This document shows positions 26,255 to 35,722 of a stretch of 64,000 nucleotides of DNA, one piece after another. The notes under the pieces were generated by a model. That model searched no databases, was not told the DNA's origin, and saw only the letters and a program-made list of their open reading frames with translations. The translations under genes and the position numbers were made by a program. Origin of the DNA: Anaerococcus prevotii DSM 20548. GTDB lineage: Bacteria > Bacillota > Clostridia > Tissierellales > Peptoniphilaceae. Location of the stretch: assembly GCF_000024105.1 (NCBI RefSeq), contig NC_013171.1:733501-797500 (forward strand), in the 5' to 3' direction. Within the stretch, counting starts at the first letter, position 1. Each line of letters starts with the position of its first letter.

Positions 26255-27539
26255 TTTAGAACTAATATTAAACTCTCTTGTAAGGATAATCTGCGAGGAT
26301 AAGAAGAGTAACGAAGAGATAAATTATTTAGAGAAGAGAGTTGGTAATCTACCATACGCAACCAAAGTTATTTATGGAGTCCTAGAAAATAAAATCTATA
26401 TAGATTATATGATAGGAAAATTATCTAAGATAAAGCTTAAGAAAATCCACAAAAACGTCCTTACCATTCTAGAAATCGGAATATACAATATACATTTTCT
26501 AGAAACTAAGGATTATGCCACAGTGGATAAGCTAGTTGAACTTACAAAGAGAAAGAATAGGAGATCATCTGGCTTTGTAAATGCAATTTTAAGAAATTTT
26601 ATTAGAGATGAGAAGGAAATAGCAAAGATTAAGATAAGTGATGATATAAAGTCACTTTCCGTAAGATACTCTATGCCAGAAGAGATTACTAGATATATAT
26701 TTGATAATTATGGTATGGATTATACGAAAGACTTCCTCCGCTATAGTAATAATGAGGCGGTGCTTTCTATTAGGATTAATAGATTAAAGACTGATAAGGA
26801 TAATCTAATTAAAAAGCTAAAAGCTAAGGGATTTGAAATAGAAGTGTCAAAGATAAGTGAAAATGCCCTTTTGGTAAAGAATCCTTCAGGCCTTGTAGCC
26901 ACTAGTGAGTTTAAGGAGGGGCTTTTTACTATCCAACAAGAAGCAAGCATGAAGACGGTTGAGGTTCTTGATCCCCAAAAGGATTCAAAAATACTAGACT
27001 TATGTGCAGCTCCTGGGACAAAGACTAGCTACCTTGCTGAATATACCCGAAATTCTGGTAAAATAATAGCAAATGATATCTCTAAGAATAAGCTAAATCT
27101 TATTAGAGAAAATATCGAAAGATTAGGTCTTAGTAATATTGAGCTTGACTCTTTTGATGCAAGTGTCTACAGATCTGATTTTGAGGAAAAATTCGACTAT
27201 GTCTTGGTTGATGCCCCTTGCTCTGGTCTTGGAGTTATGGCGAGAAAGCCTGAGATTAGATATAACAGAACTATATCTGATATTAAAGTTTTGGCAGAGC
27301 TTCAAAGAAAAATTCTAGCCAATGCTATTAGATATCTTAAGCCGGCTGGGATTCTAGTCTATTCAACCTGCACTCTTGGTAATATCGAAAACCTCGATAA
27401 TTATAATTTCTTAAAAGCAGATGAAAGATTAACTTCTTTAGAGATTGATGGCAAGAAATACCTGGAATTTGTAAGTTTTCTCGATAAAACTGACGGATTT
27501 TTTATAAGCAAATTTAAGAAGAAAGATTATGAAAGATAA
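26247..27539 (+). CDS. rsmB: 16S rRNA (cytosine-967-C5)-methyltransferase
   Basis: SAM-dependent m5C methyltransferase of 430 residues. The N-terminal NusB-like domain is about 1-130. The SAM site is LCAAPGTKTSYLAEY, and the two catalytic cysteines lie in VDAPCSGLGV and YSTCTL. It overlaps fmt at its start and rlmN at its end, continuing the def-fmt-rsmB-rlmN translation/ribosome group. Confidence 0.94.
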   Translation: MNDLELILNSLVRIICEDKKSNEEINYLEKRVGNLPYATKVIYGVLENKIYIDYMIGKLSKIKLKKIHKNVLTILEIGIYNIHFLETKDYATVDKLVELTKRKNRRSSGFVNAILRNFIRDEKEIAKIKISDDIKSLSVRYSMPEEITRYIFDNYGMDYTKDFLRYSNNEAVLSIRINRLKTDKDNLIKKLKAKGFEIEVSKISENALLVKNPSGLVATSEFKEGLFTIQQEASMKTVEVLDPQKDSKILDLCAAPGTKTSYLAEYTRNSGKIIANDISKNKLNLIRENIERLGLSNIELDSFDASVYRSDFEEKFDYVLVDAPCSGLGVMARKPEIRYNRTISDIKVLAELQRKILANAIRYLKPAGILVYSTCTLGNIENLDNYNFLKADERLTSLEIDGKKYLEFVSFLDKTDGFFISKFKKKDYER

Positions 27540-28554
27540 ATTAAATGACAAATCCATAAAGGAATTGGAAGAAATTTTCACCAAAGAAGGCTATCAAAAA
27601 TTCAGAGCCAAACAAGTTTATAGGCAAATACATGTAAATAAGGTCAATGACTTTAAGCTAATGAGCGATCTATCCAAAGATATGAGGGAGAAATTATCAG
27701 AAAAGTATGACTTCCCTAAGATGAAAGTAGAAAAGGAATTTGTATCTGAACTTGATAGTACAAAGAAATACCTATTTTCTCTAGCAGATGGAAATATCAT
27801 AGAAGCCGTCTTTATGGATTATGATAAGAGAAAGACTATTTGTATATCTTCGCAAGTAGGTTGCAGGATGGGATGTAAGTTCTGTGCTTCAACCAAAAAT
27901 GGTCGTGAAAGAAACTTAAGTGCAGGAGAACTTATAGAAGAAGTCTATGCACTAGAGAGACTCAATGGAGACATAAATAATATAGTTATAATGGGCATAG
28001 GTGAGCCTTTGGATAATTATGAAAATATTAGAAAATTCATCGAAATTATTACTGACGAAAAAGGAAGAAACCTTTCCCATAGGTCCATCACCCTTTCTAC
28101 TTCTGGCCTAAGCCCAATGATTAGAAAGCTTGCAGACAGTGGCCTTGATGTAAATCTAGCAGTCTCCCTTCACTATGCAGATGATGATAAGAGACGTAAA
28201 TTTATGCCGATTGCTAACAAATACAGCATTGAAAGTCTAATGGAGGCAACAGATTATTATCTGGATAGGACCAAAAGAAGGGTAAGCTTCGAGTATGTAG
28301 TGATTGATGGGGTAAATAATCTTGATAGTGACGTATCTAATTTAACTAGCCTACTTAAGGGCAAAAACGTCCACATCAACTTAATTCCTCTAAATCCAAT
28401 CGAGGAGTTTTCTTATGATAGGCCCAAATCTACTGCCCTAAGAGACTTTAGGGATAAACTTTTAAAGAAAAAATTAAACGCAACCATTAGAAAGTCGATG
28501 GGCTCAGATATCGATGCATCTTGTGGTCAGCTTAGAAATAATTATGCGAGGTGA
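27529..28554 (+). CDS. rlmN: Dual-specificity 23S rRNA/tRNA adenine-C2 methyltransferase
   Basis: Radical SAM enzyme that methylates A2503 of 23S rRNA. The 341 residues carry the cluster motif CRMGCKFC, the MGIGEPLDN motif and the C-terminal SCGQLR with the second catalytic cysteine. It is not Cfr: the order and surrounding residues (GRERNLSAGE) fit RlmN. It overlaps rsmB by 11 bases, and the next gene starts 2 bases after its stop, within AGGTGAGCATG. Confidence 0.94.
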   Translation: MKDKLNDKSIKELEEIFTKEGYQKFRAKQVYRQIHVNKVNDFKLMSDLSKDMREKLSEKYDFPKMKVEKEFVSELDSTKKYLFSLADGNIIEAVFMDYDKRKTICISSQVGCRMGCKFCASTKNGRERNLSAGELIEEVYALERLNGDINNIVIMGIGEPLDNYENIRKFIEIITDEKGRNLSHRSITLSTSGLSPMIRKLADSGLDVNLAVSLHYADDDKRRKFMPIANKYSIESLMEATDYYLDRTKRRVSFEYVVIDGVNNLDSDVSNLTSLLKGKNVHINLIPLNPIEEFSYDRPKSTALRDFRDKLLKKKLNATIRKSMGSDIDASCGQLRNNYAR

Positions 28555-28556
28555 GC

Positions 28557-29282
28557 ATGAAATTTAGTACAATATCAAATATTGGAAAAATAAGGCAGGA
28601 AAATGAAGATGCCTATGCAAATACGACCATTGGTGACTTAGATTTTTTTATAGTTGCCGATGGTATGGGAGGCCACAGTAGGGGAGAAGTTGCAAGTAAG
28701 CTAGCAAGCAAGTCTTATATTGACTTTATTGAAAAGGCAAACTTAGATGACTACTCATCCTATATCGACCTTCAAGAGGAAGCTATAAAGTATGCCAACA
28801 GCAAGATCTATGAATTGTCAGACGATAGCGAAGGCCTTAGGATGGGGACTACTGTCGTTTGTATGATAATTGATAGGAAAAATGCTACTTATTACATATC
28901 TCATGTTGGGGATTCTAGGATTTATATCTACCAGGATAAAAAACTTAGCCTAAAAACGAGAGACCACTCTTTGATTAATGACCTAATAGATACAGGTTCT
29001 CTAACAGAAGATGAGGCCGAAAACTTCATTAACAAGTCCGCTATAACCAAGGCTGTTGGCACAGAGGATGTGATAGAGCCAGAAAGTCAGACTTTCTCTA
29101 TGAAAGATGGGGATGTAGTTTTGATGTTTACAGATGGTTTGTCTAACGAGCTTACAGATGAAGAGATAACTAAAGTAGTTAACGAATCTGATGAGGCATA
29201 TGATATCTCATCAAGACTTGTTGAACTAGCACTTAATAAGGGTGGTCGCGATAATATAACAGTGACCACGATTTTGATATAA
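28557..29282 (+). CDS. prpC: PP2C-type protein serine/threonine phosphatase
   Basis: Metal-dependent phosphatase, the partner of the PASTA kinase that follows. The motifs QENEDAY, VADGMGGHSRGE, VGDSRIYIY, FTDGLSNELTDEE and GGRDNITV supply the metal ligands. The frame also opens at GTG 28551, but ATG 28557 follows AGGTGAGC and gives the standard start MKFSTISNIGKIRQENED, 241 residues. The kinase gene lies 8 bp downstream. Confidence 0.93.
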   Translation: MKFSTISNIGKIRQENEDAYANTTIGDLDFFIVADGMGGHSRGEVASKLASKSYIDFIEKANLDDYSSYIDLQEEAIKYANSKIYELSDDSEGLRMGTTVVCMIIDRKNATYYISHVGDSRIYIYQDKKLSLKTRDHSLINDLIDTGSLTEDEAENFINKSAITKAVGTEDVIEPESQTFSMKDGDVVLMFTDGLSNELTDEEITKVVNESDEAYDISSRLVELALNKGGRDNITVTTILI

Positions 29283-29290
29283 GAGGTAAT

Positions 29291-31249
29291 ATGGAAAAGA
29301 TAATTTTGGACAATAGGTACGAGATTATAGAGCAGATTGGCCTTGGAGGAATGGCTAAGGTCTACAAGGCCAAAGATAGGCTACTCGATAGATTTGTTGC
29401 CATTAAGGTACTTAAGGAGCAATATGCAGAAGATGAGGAGTTTCTAAAGAAATTCAACAATGAAGCTCAGTCTGCTGCAAAGCTTAATCATGTCAATATA
29501 GTAAATGTCTACGATATAGGAGAAGACCTCCTTGAAGGAAGAAAGATTTACTATATAGTCATGGAATATGTTGAAGGGCAAACTCTTAAGGATCTAATAG
29601 ATGAAGAAGGAAAGCTTTCTAACCACGATATAATAGATTATTCTGTACAGATAGCCCAAGCCTTAAAGTCTGCCCACGCATCAGGTATTATCCACAGGGA
29701 TATCAAGCCACAAAACATTTTGATAGATAAGTTTGGCCTTGCTAAGGTAACAGATTTTGGTATAGCAAGAGTCTCATCAAATGCTACCATAACATATACA
29801 TCATCCATTCTAGGAACAGTTCATTATATATCACCAGAACAAGCCAAGGGCAAGATTGTCGATGAGAAAAGCGATCTGTATTCTCTTGGAGCTGTGATGT
29901 ATGAGATGGCAACTGGAAGGGTTCCATTTGATGCAGATAATTCTGTAGGAATTGCTGTAATGCACATTCAAGATAAGGCAAGGCCTGCCAAGGAATTAAC
30001 CCCTGATCTTTCTGATCATCTAAATTTCATTATTATGAAGCTTCTTGAAAAGGAGCCAGGCAATAGATTCCTAAATGCGACAGAGCTTATAGATAGTCTT
30101 GAAAATCAGAATTTCTCAAATGAGCAGGTCCTTGAAGAGACAGCGAGAATTCCAATAGTTGTCCCAAATAAGGGAAAGAAAAAGAAGAAAAAAGCAAAGA
30201 AGGAAGTTCTTCCAAAGTCAGAAGAAGCAGTTTATGTTTCTCCTACAGATGAAGTGCCAGAAGAAAAGGAGAAAACTAAATCACTTAAGATTTGGCCACT
30301 GGCCCTACTTGCACTAATTTTGGTTGGGGCAGTGTATTACTTCATGTCAAGGCCAAAGGATGATATCCTTGAAGTTCCAACAGTTATAAACTTAAGTCAA
30401 GAAATGGCAGTAAAGGAACTTGAAAAAAGAGGACTTAAGGCAAATATTTCAAGAACAGAAGAAAGCGATGACTACGATAAGGGCAAGGTAATGAAGCAAG
30501 ACCCTGAGGCAAATACTGAAGTTAAAAAAGGAACTACAGTAAATCTTGTAATCAGTGCGGGAAGAGAAGTGAGCGTGCCAGACCTTGCTGGACTCAACCT
30601 AACAGAGGCAGAAGAAAAACTCAAAGAGTTGGGTTTAAGTATAGGAAGGACGAGCACGGAATATAGTGATCAAGTCGAAAAAGACTTAATCATTGATCAA
30701 AACCCAAGATCTGCTACGAACCTTCAAGCAGGAAGTAAGGTCGACCTTGTTATTAGTGCAGGGCCAGAAGAAAAAATTGAAAACATTGAAGTTCCAAGCC
30801 TTATCGGTATGAGTGAGGAACAAGCGGCAAGCCTAATCAGTCAATACGGACTCGTCCTTAGAAATGTAGACTACAGGGAAAGTGAAGATGTAGAAAAGGG
30901 CAATGTTATAAGCCAATCTATATCTGAAGGAACCCAAGTAGCACCACAATCTCAAATTGACCTAGTAATTTCTGCTGGTAAGAAGGAGAAGGAAAAAGAA
31001 GAAAAGACAGGCCAGGCTAAAAACGTAGATTTAAGACTTAATATAAATAATGGAAAAGATAAATTCAACGTCAAAATTTATAAGCTTGATGACAACGATA
31101 AGCGAAGCGACATCTTATATGACCAAAATCAAACTAGCAAGGATTTAGATGAAAGCCAAGTCCTACAACTAAACTTCCAAGCAATACAAAATACTAAGTT
31201 TGAAGTCTTGGTTGATGATGAATCTTACGGAGTGTATACAGTAAATTGA
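29291..31249 (+). CDS. prkC: Serine/threonine protein kinase with PASTA domains
   Basis: Membrane kinase that senses muropeptides or lipid II and phosphorylates cell-division and wall proteins. In 652 residues: glycine loop GLGGMAKVY (17-25), Lys39, catalytic HRDIKPQN (Asp137), DFG (155-157), a Lys-rich juxtamembrane stretch (about 294-304), one helix (about 333-352), three PASTA repeats (about 360-565) and a ~85-residue C-terminal domain unlike PASTA. The gene is paired with prpC and followed by rsgA (overlap of 4), the standard Firmicute order. Confidence 0.95.
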   Translation: MEKIILDNRYEIIEQIGLGGMAKVYKAKDRLLDRFVAIKVLKEQYAEDEEFLKKFNNEAQSAAKLNHVNIVNVYDIGEDLLEGRKIYYIVMEYVEGQTLKDLIDEEGKLSNHDIIDYSVQIAQALKSAHASGIIHRDIKPQNILIDKFGLAKVTDFGIARVSSNATITYTSSILGTVHYISPEQAKGKIVDEKSDLYSLGAVMYEMATGRVPFDADNSVGIAVMHIQDKARPAKELTPDLSDHLNFIIMKLLEKEPGNRFLNATELIDSLENQNFSNEQVLEETARIPIVVPNKGKKKKKKAKKEVLPKSEEAVYVSPTDEVPEEKEKTKSLKIWPLALLALILVGAVYYFMSRPKDDILEVPTVINLSQEMAVKELEKRGLKANISRTEESDDYDKGKVMKQDPEANTEVKKGTTVNLVISAGREVSVPDLAGLNLTEAEEKLKELGLSIGRTSTEYSDQVEKDLIIDQNPRSATNLQAGSKVDLVISAGPEEKIENIEVPSLIGMSEEQAASLISQYGLVLRNVDYRESEDVEKGNVISQSISEGTQVAPQSQIDLVISAGKKEKEKEEKTGQAKNVDLRLNINNGKDKFNVKIYKLDDNDKRSDILYDQNQTSKDLDESQVLQLNFQAIQNTKFEVLVDDESYGVYTVN

Positions 31250-32118
31250 AACAAGGAAAGATTATCAAAGCTCAAAAAGAATTATATTATGTAGACTGTA
31301 ATGGAAAAATCCTAATGGCCAAGGCTAGGGGGAATTTCAGGGTAAAAAAGATTAAGCCTCTGGTTGGGGATAATGTAGTAATCGATGATCTAGAAGATCG
31401 TAAGGCCTATATTACTGAAATTCTCCCAAGAAAGAACGAAATAAAGAGACCAAATATTTCTAACATAGACCAGATTTTACTATTTGCGACAATCAAGGAC
31501 CCAATCCTAAATCTCTATAATCTTGATAAATATCTCGCTATGTGCGAGTACAAGGATATGGATGTGGTGATAGTTCTTTCGAAGATTGACTTATGTGATG
31601 AAAATGAAGTAAAAGATTTCGAAAATATTTATGAAAATATAGGATATAAGCTTATAAGTCTTGACAATTTCGATAATTTCCCTAAAGAAAAAATACTAGA
31701 TATCTTAAAGAACAAGACATCTGCAGTATCAGGAGCAAGCGGTGTGGGTAAATCCACCTTCCTTAACAATTTAATCGATATAGAAGTAGAGACTGGATCT
31801 ATTTCTGAAAAGAGTAAGAGGGGGAAGAACACCACCCGCCATACAGAAATATTTAAAATAGGAGATGAAAGCTTCCTCTTTGACACTCCTGGCTTTGACT
31901 CTTTTGATATCGACTTTATAGAAGATGAGAAAGAATTAAAGTATTTGTTTAGGGAATTTAGGGATAAGAGATGTAAGTTTAAGGATTGTAACCATATTAA
32001 TGAACCAGCCTGTGGAGTAAAAAGCTATTTAGCTGATGGGCTTATTTCTAAAAGTAGATATGATAATTACCTCATGCTTTTTGAGGAAGTTAAAAAAAGG
32101 AGAGAAAATAAATGGTAG
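31246..32118 (+). CDS. rsgA: Ribosome small-subunit maturation GTPase
   Basis: Circularly permuted GTPase that checks 30S maturation. In 290 residues: OB domain (about 1-65), then LSKID (G4) before GASGVGKSTFLNNL (G1) and DTPGFDSF (G3), the diagnostic permuted order. The C-terminal zinc site is CKFKDCNHINEPAC. Start is TTG, overlapping the kinase stop by 4 bases; it overlaps rpe by 7. Confidence 0.95.
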   Translation: MKQGKIIKAQKELYYVDCNGKILMAKARGNFRVKKIKPLVGDNVVIDDLEDRKAYITEILPRKNEIKRPNISNIDQILLFATIKDPILNLYNLDKYLAMCEYKDMDVVIVLSKIDLCDENEVKDFENIYENIGYKLISLDNFDNFPKEKILDILKNKTSAVSGASGVGKSTFLNNLIDIEVETGSISEKSKRGKNTTRHTEIFKIGDESFLFDTPGFDSFDIDFIEDEKELKYLFREFRDKRCKFKDCNHINEPACGVKSYLADGLISKSRYDNYLMLFEEVKKRRENKW

Positions 32119-32789
32119 AACTAGCACCTTCAATACTTTCATGTGACTTTTCAAGATTACAAGAAAATCTAGACGATACTAAAGATACGAGACTTAAGAT
32201 GCTTCATATAGACGTGATGGATGGAATTTTCGTACCAAATATCTCCTTTGGCTTCAAGGTGATAGAGGATATCAGAAATAGAAATGATTATTTCTTTGAC
32301 ACTCATCTTATGATAGAAAGACCTGAAAGATATATAGAAAGGTTCGTAAAGGCAGGTTCTGATAGAATCACTTTTCATATAGAGGCTACTGATAATCCAA
32401 GGGAAGTGATTAGCCTTATAAAGTCTTTTGGCATAGAAGCAGGTATTACTCTAAAGCCTGCAACAGATCCAAAAGAGATTTTGCCCTTACTAAAAGATTT
32501 GGATTGCGTACTTGTAATGAGTGTCGAGCCAGGATTTGGCGGGCAAAGCTTTATGGAAGATAGCCTTGATAAGGTACAGATTTTTAGAGAATATATTGAT
32601 AAAAATAAGCTTGATACTAAGATTGAAATCGACGGAGGCATCAAAACAACTAATGTAAGCAGGGTTATTGGTGCAGGATGTGACGAGATAGTATCAGGAT
32701 CCGATATATTCGGAAAAGATGATATCAAAAAACAAATAGAAGAATATTATAAGATATTTGACCAAGCAAAAAGCACTTGTAGGGATTAA
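32112..32789 (+). CDS. rpe: Ribulose-phosphate 3-epimerase
   Basis: Interconverts ribulose-5-P and xylulose-5-P in the pentose phosphate pathway. TIM barrel of 225 residues with LAPSILSCDF, HIDVMDGIFVPNISFG, DTHLMIERP, MSVEPGFGGQSF and EIDGGI, which hold the metal ligands and the phosphate-binding loop. It overlaps rsgA and ends the long operon; its stop codon lies in the loop of the terminator hairpin. Confidence 0.96.
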   Translation: MVELAPSILSCDFSRLQENLDDTKDTRLKMLHIDVMDGIFVPNISFGFKVIEDIRNRNDYFFDTHLMIERPERYIERFVKAGSDRITFHIEATDNPREVISLIKSFGIEAGITLKPATDPKEILPLLKDLDCVLVMSVEPGFGGQSFMEDSLDKVQIFREYIDKNKLDTKIEIDGGIKTTNVSRVIGAGCDEIVSGSDIFGKDDIKKQIEEYYKIFDQAKSTCRD

Positions 32790-32806
32790 GACCTCAAGTG
32801 CTTTTT
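32769..32806 (+). terminator. Terminator of the plsX-rpe gene run
   Basis: Arms AAGCACTTG (32771-32779) and CAAGTGCTT (32795-32803), followed by T. The loop of 15 bases contains the rpe stop codon, so ribosomes reading the last codons would cover the hairpin. Confidence 0.75.
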
Positions 32807-32816
32807 AAATAAAAGA

Positions 32817-32836
32817 ACCACTGATTACTCGGTGGT
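32817..32836 (-). terminator. Terminator of rpmB
   Basis: Arms ACCAC and GTGGT, extended inward with one mismatch; on the minus strand it is followed by TCTTTTATTT. It sits between the convergent rpe and rpmB genes. Confidence 0.5.
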
Positions 32837-32873
32837 CGTTAAATCTTATTTAAAATAAAAAAACATTTTGCAA

Positions 32874-33062
32874 TTATGCTTTTTCTACTTTACCGCTTTT
32901 TAGACATTTTGCACATACATTGATTGTTTTAGGTGTTCCATCAACTAAAGCTTTAACTTTATGAACATTTGCCTTAAATTTTCTATTGATTTGTCTGTGA
33001 GAGAAAGTTACATTCTTACCTGATTGTGTTCCCTTACCGCAGATATCACATGTTCTTGCCAT
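32874..33062 (-). CDS. rpmB: 50S ribosomal protein L28
   Basis: Large-subunit ribosomal protein of 62 residues: MARTCDICGKGTQSGKNVTFSH, here with the paired CxxC motifs CDIC and CAKC, so the zinc-binding form (split: first motif at residues 5-8, second near 51-54). Transcribed alone on the minus strand, with AGGAGGTGT before the ATG. Confidence 0.95.
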   Translation of the reverse strand: MARTCDICGKGTQSGKNVTFSHRQINRKFKANVHKVKALVDGTPKTINVCAKCLKSGKVEKA

Positions 33063-33095
33063 TCTTACACCTCCTAGCTTTTATTCATCTTTATT

Positions 33096-33124
33096 ATTCT
33101 ACCAAATATCAAGACAAATTACAA
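33096..33124 (-). promoter_or_regulatory. Promoter of rpmB
   Basis: On the minus strand TTGTAA (33119-33124) and TAGAAT (33096-33101) with a 17-bp spacer, 34 bp before the start codon. Confidence 0.55.
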
Positions 33125-33193
33125 ATTTTTCTTTCGATTTTTCCTAAAATAATTTGCCAAGTCTCCCCAATAGTTATTGGACAGTCTTTATGG

Positions 33194-33199
33194 TATAGT
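33194..33199 (+). promoter_or_regulatory. Extended -10 element of the murB operon
   Basis: TGG directly before TATAGT (33194-33199), 44 bp before the murB start. No good -35 box is seen. Confidence 0.4.
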
Positions 33200-33243
33200 C
33201 TTTGTAGTAATAAAAAAGATTTAAATGAATCGCAGGAGGTAAT

Positions 33244-34146
33244 ATGGATTTAGTATCTATATACAAAAATGAGGATATAGGCGAAGTTTTATTAGACCAA
33301 TCTTTAAGAGACTACACTACTTTTGGCATAGGCGGTAAAGCCGATGTCATGATCAAACCAAACACAGAAGAACAACTACAAAATATACTAAAGATAAACC
33401 ATAGAGAAAATATTAAGACTACAGTAATAGGAAGAGGATCCAACCTTCTAATCAGTGATAAGGGGATTAGGGGTTGTATCATAGTTTTGGCAGATAATTT
33501 CGACAAAATCGAAAGAGATGGAGATATCCTAACAGCCCTAGCAGGAACGAGCTTAAATGAGCTTGCCCTATTTGCTATAGAAAGAGGACTTGCTGGCATG
33601 GAAGAGATATCAGGCATACCAGGATCAGTTGGAGGAGCTGTTGCTATGAATGCAGGAGCCTATGGTGGAGAGATTAAAGATATATGTGTTAATGTCAAGG
33701 CCTTCGATTTTGCTGGCAAGGAATATAACTTTACTAACAGTCAGATGAATTTTTCCTACAGACATTCCAAAATCTTTGAAGATGAACTAATAGTTTCTTC
33801 TGCAAGCTTTAAGTTAGAAGCAGGAAATAAGGAAGAAATCGAAGAAAGATACCAAGACTTCACCGATAGAAGAACTACTAAGCAACCCCTAGATAGAAAA
33901 TCAGCTGGTTCAACCTTTAAAAGACCTACAGGATCTTATGCATCAAAGCTAATAGATGAATGTGGACTTAGAGGTTATAGGAAGGGCGAATGCCAAGTTA
34001 GCGAGAAACATTGTGGTTTTATAATCAATATAGATCATGCTACATGCGAGGATATGCTTTCTTTTATAGAAGAAGTTTCTAAGATAGTAAATGAAAAGAC
34101 AGGATTTGTATTAGAAAGAGAAGTTAAACTAATCGGAGACTTTTAA
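33244..34146 (+). CDS. murB: UDP-N-acetylenolpyruvoylglucosamine reductase
   Basis: FAD enzyme that makes UDP-N-acetylmuramate for peptidoglycan. The 300 residues show DYTTFGIGGKAD, GRGSNLLI, SGIPGSVGGAVAMNAGAYGG, YRHS and KSAGSTFKRP with the catalytic Ser. The length and missing insertion mark the type II (Firmicute) enzyme. Ribosome site AGGAGGTAAT. It overlaps rapZ by one base (TAATG). Confidence 0.95.
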   Translation: MDLVSIYKNEDIGEVLLDQSLRDYTTFGIGGKADVMIKPNTEEQLQNILKINHRENIKTTVIGRGSNLLISDKGIRGCIIVLADNFDKIERDGDILTALAGTSLNELALFAIERGLAGMEEISGIPGSVGGAVAMNAGAYGGEIKDICVNVKAFDFAGKEYNFTNSQMNFSYRHSKIFEDELIVSSASFKLEAGNKEEIEERYQDFTDRRTTKQPLDRKSAGSTFKRPTGSYASKLIDECGLRGYRKGECQVSEKHCGFIINIDHATCEDMLSFIEEVSKIVNEKTGFVLEREVKLIGDF

Positions 34147-34994
34147 TGATACTTAAAATTATCACAGGCCTAAGCGGTTCAGGTAAGACTACAGCCCTTC
34201 GTGCCTTTGAGGACATGGGATATTACGCTATGGATAATGTCCCAGCCTACTTAATAGAAAAATTCATAGAGCTTAATGCAAATCAAGAAAATCCTATTGA
34301 AAAGATGGCAGTTGTAATAGACTTTAGATCCTATGCCCTAGACGATGACCTTTACGATTCCCTCCTTAGACTTAAGAAAGCCAATATAGATACAGAAATC
34401 ATCTACATATACTCAGCTGATGAGGTGATTTTCAAAAGATACAACGAGCTAAGACGCCCTCATCCTATGGGCGAGTACGGAAATGTAAGCGAAGGAATAG
34501 AAAAAGAAAAGGATATGCTTAAGCCTATTAGAAAGATTGCAGATAGGTTTATCGATACCAGTAATTATAAAATTGCTGAGCTTAAGAGGGTAATTGAAGA
34601 TTCTGCCCTAAAAAAGGATAAGATTATAATAAATCTCATATCTTTTGGTTTCAAGTATGGACTCAGTGATAATTTTGAATTTGTATTTGATATGAGATTC
34701 TTGCCTAATCCTTATTATATAAAAGAATTTAAAACATTGAATGGAACCTGTAAGGATTTACAAGATTATTTGGATTCTTTCGAGATCTCCAAAAAATTTG
34801 AAGATGATTTATATGAAATGATAAAAATCTTAGTGCCGGAATTCTTAAAGCAAGGCAAGGATATTATAAATATTGCCATAGGATGTACAGGAGGTCAACA
34901 TAGGTCTGTCTATATGGTAGAAAAGCTCTACGAGAGAATGAAAGATGACGATTATATTTTAGTTAAGAAACATAGAGAGAAGGATAGATGGTAA
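34146..34994 (+). CDS. rapZ: RapZ/YvcJ-type nucleotide-binding protein
   Basis: P-loop protein of 282 residues that links cell-wall precursor status to regulation; in Bacillus YvcJ affects competence, in enterobacteria RapZ is an RNase adapter. Walker A is GLSGSGKT near residues 8-15, the conserved GYYAMDNVP follows, and the C-terminal domain has FGFKYG and the signature IGCTGGQHRSVY. It sits in the murB-rapZ-...-whiA cluster. It overlaps the next gene by 7 bases. Confidence 0.92.
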   Translation: MILKIITGLSGSGKTTALRAFEDMGYYAMDNVPAYLIEKFIELNANQENPIEKMAVVIDFRSYALDDDLYDSLLRLKKANIDTEIIYIYSADEVIFKRYNELRRPHPMGEYGNVSEGIEKEKDMLKPIRKIADRFIDTSNYKIAELKRVIEDSALKKDKIIINLISFGFKYGLSDNFEFVFDMRFLPNPYYIKEFKTLNGTCKDLQDYLDSFEISKKFEDDLYEMIKILVPEFLKQGKDIINIAIGCTGGQHRSVYMVEKLYERMKDDDYILVKKHREKDRW

Positions 34995-35710
34995 AAAAAT
35001 ATATGAAAAGATATCCCCTAAAGGATGTCCAAAACGCCAGAGACTTAGGTGGAGTACCAACACTTGATGGCAAGGTGACAAACTGGGGGAAATTTATTAG
35101 AACAGCGACTCTAGATGATGCGAAAGATTGGGACATTAACTACCTTAAGGAAATGGGAGTTACTAGAGTAATAGACTTAAGGCGTGAAGGCGAGATTGAG
35201 CCAAATAAGAAAAGTATTGCCAAAATCAAGGAGAACTTCGACTATTACAACGTTTCTCTTGCAGGAGATAGGGAGTTTAGACAAGAAGATATAGACAAAA
35301 TTGTAAATAAAGAAATATCAGTAGGAACAAGCTATAGGAATCTGATTGATAACTATAAGGCAGTCAAAGAGATTATGGAAATATTCGCTGAGAATGATGG
35401 GATAAGCCTATTTCACTGCCAAGAGGGTAAGGATAGGACAGGGATTATTTCTATGATTCTTATGGGGATTTCTAATGTGGCGAGAGCTGATATTATAGCA
35501 GATTATGAAGTAAGTTCGGCCCATCTTGGTTATATCGAAAGATATGATGAGGATGATCCTTTTTCTGTATTTAGGATTACAAGTCCTTACAATATGAAGG
35601 AAGCCTACGATTACATTCTAAGAAAATATAAGTCATTCGATGATTATCTTCTCTACGCCAAGGTTGATAGGGAAACAATAGAAAAAGTGAGGGACAAAAT
35701 AGCTGGATAG
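34988..35710 (+). CDS. Tyrosine-phosphatase-like protein (Y_phosphatase3 family)
   Basis: Cytoplasmic dual-specificity-type phosphatase of 240 residues. It has NARDLGGVPT near the N-terminus, VIDLRREGEIE, and the P-loop HCQEGKDRTG with the nucleophilic Cys near residue 144; the general-acid loop cannot be fixed by eye. The family acts on phosphotyrosine or phosphoinositides in known members; the substrate here is unknown. It takes the place where yvcK normally sits between rapZ and whiA, and overlaps rapZ, so it is co-transcribed. Confidence 0.85.
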   Translation: MVKKYMKRYPLKDVQNARDLGGVPTLDGKVTNWGKFIRTATLDDAKDWDINYLKEMGVTRVIDLRREGEIEPNKKSIAKIKENFDYYNVSLAGDREFRQEDIDKIVNKEISVGTSYRNLIDNYKAVKEIMEIFAENDGISLFHCQEGKDRTGIISMILMGISNVARADIIADYEVSSAHLGYIERYDEDDPFSVFRITSPYNMKEAYDYILRKYKSFDDYLLYAKVDRETIEKVRDKIAG

Positions 35711-35722
35711 CTAGGGTGATAT

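Noticed and set aside
33026..33253. Protein between rpmB and murB on the plus strand
   Set aside because: It overlaps rpmB's start and promoter and the murB ribosome site; composition is not protein-like.
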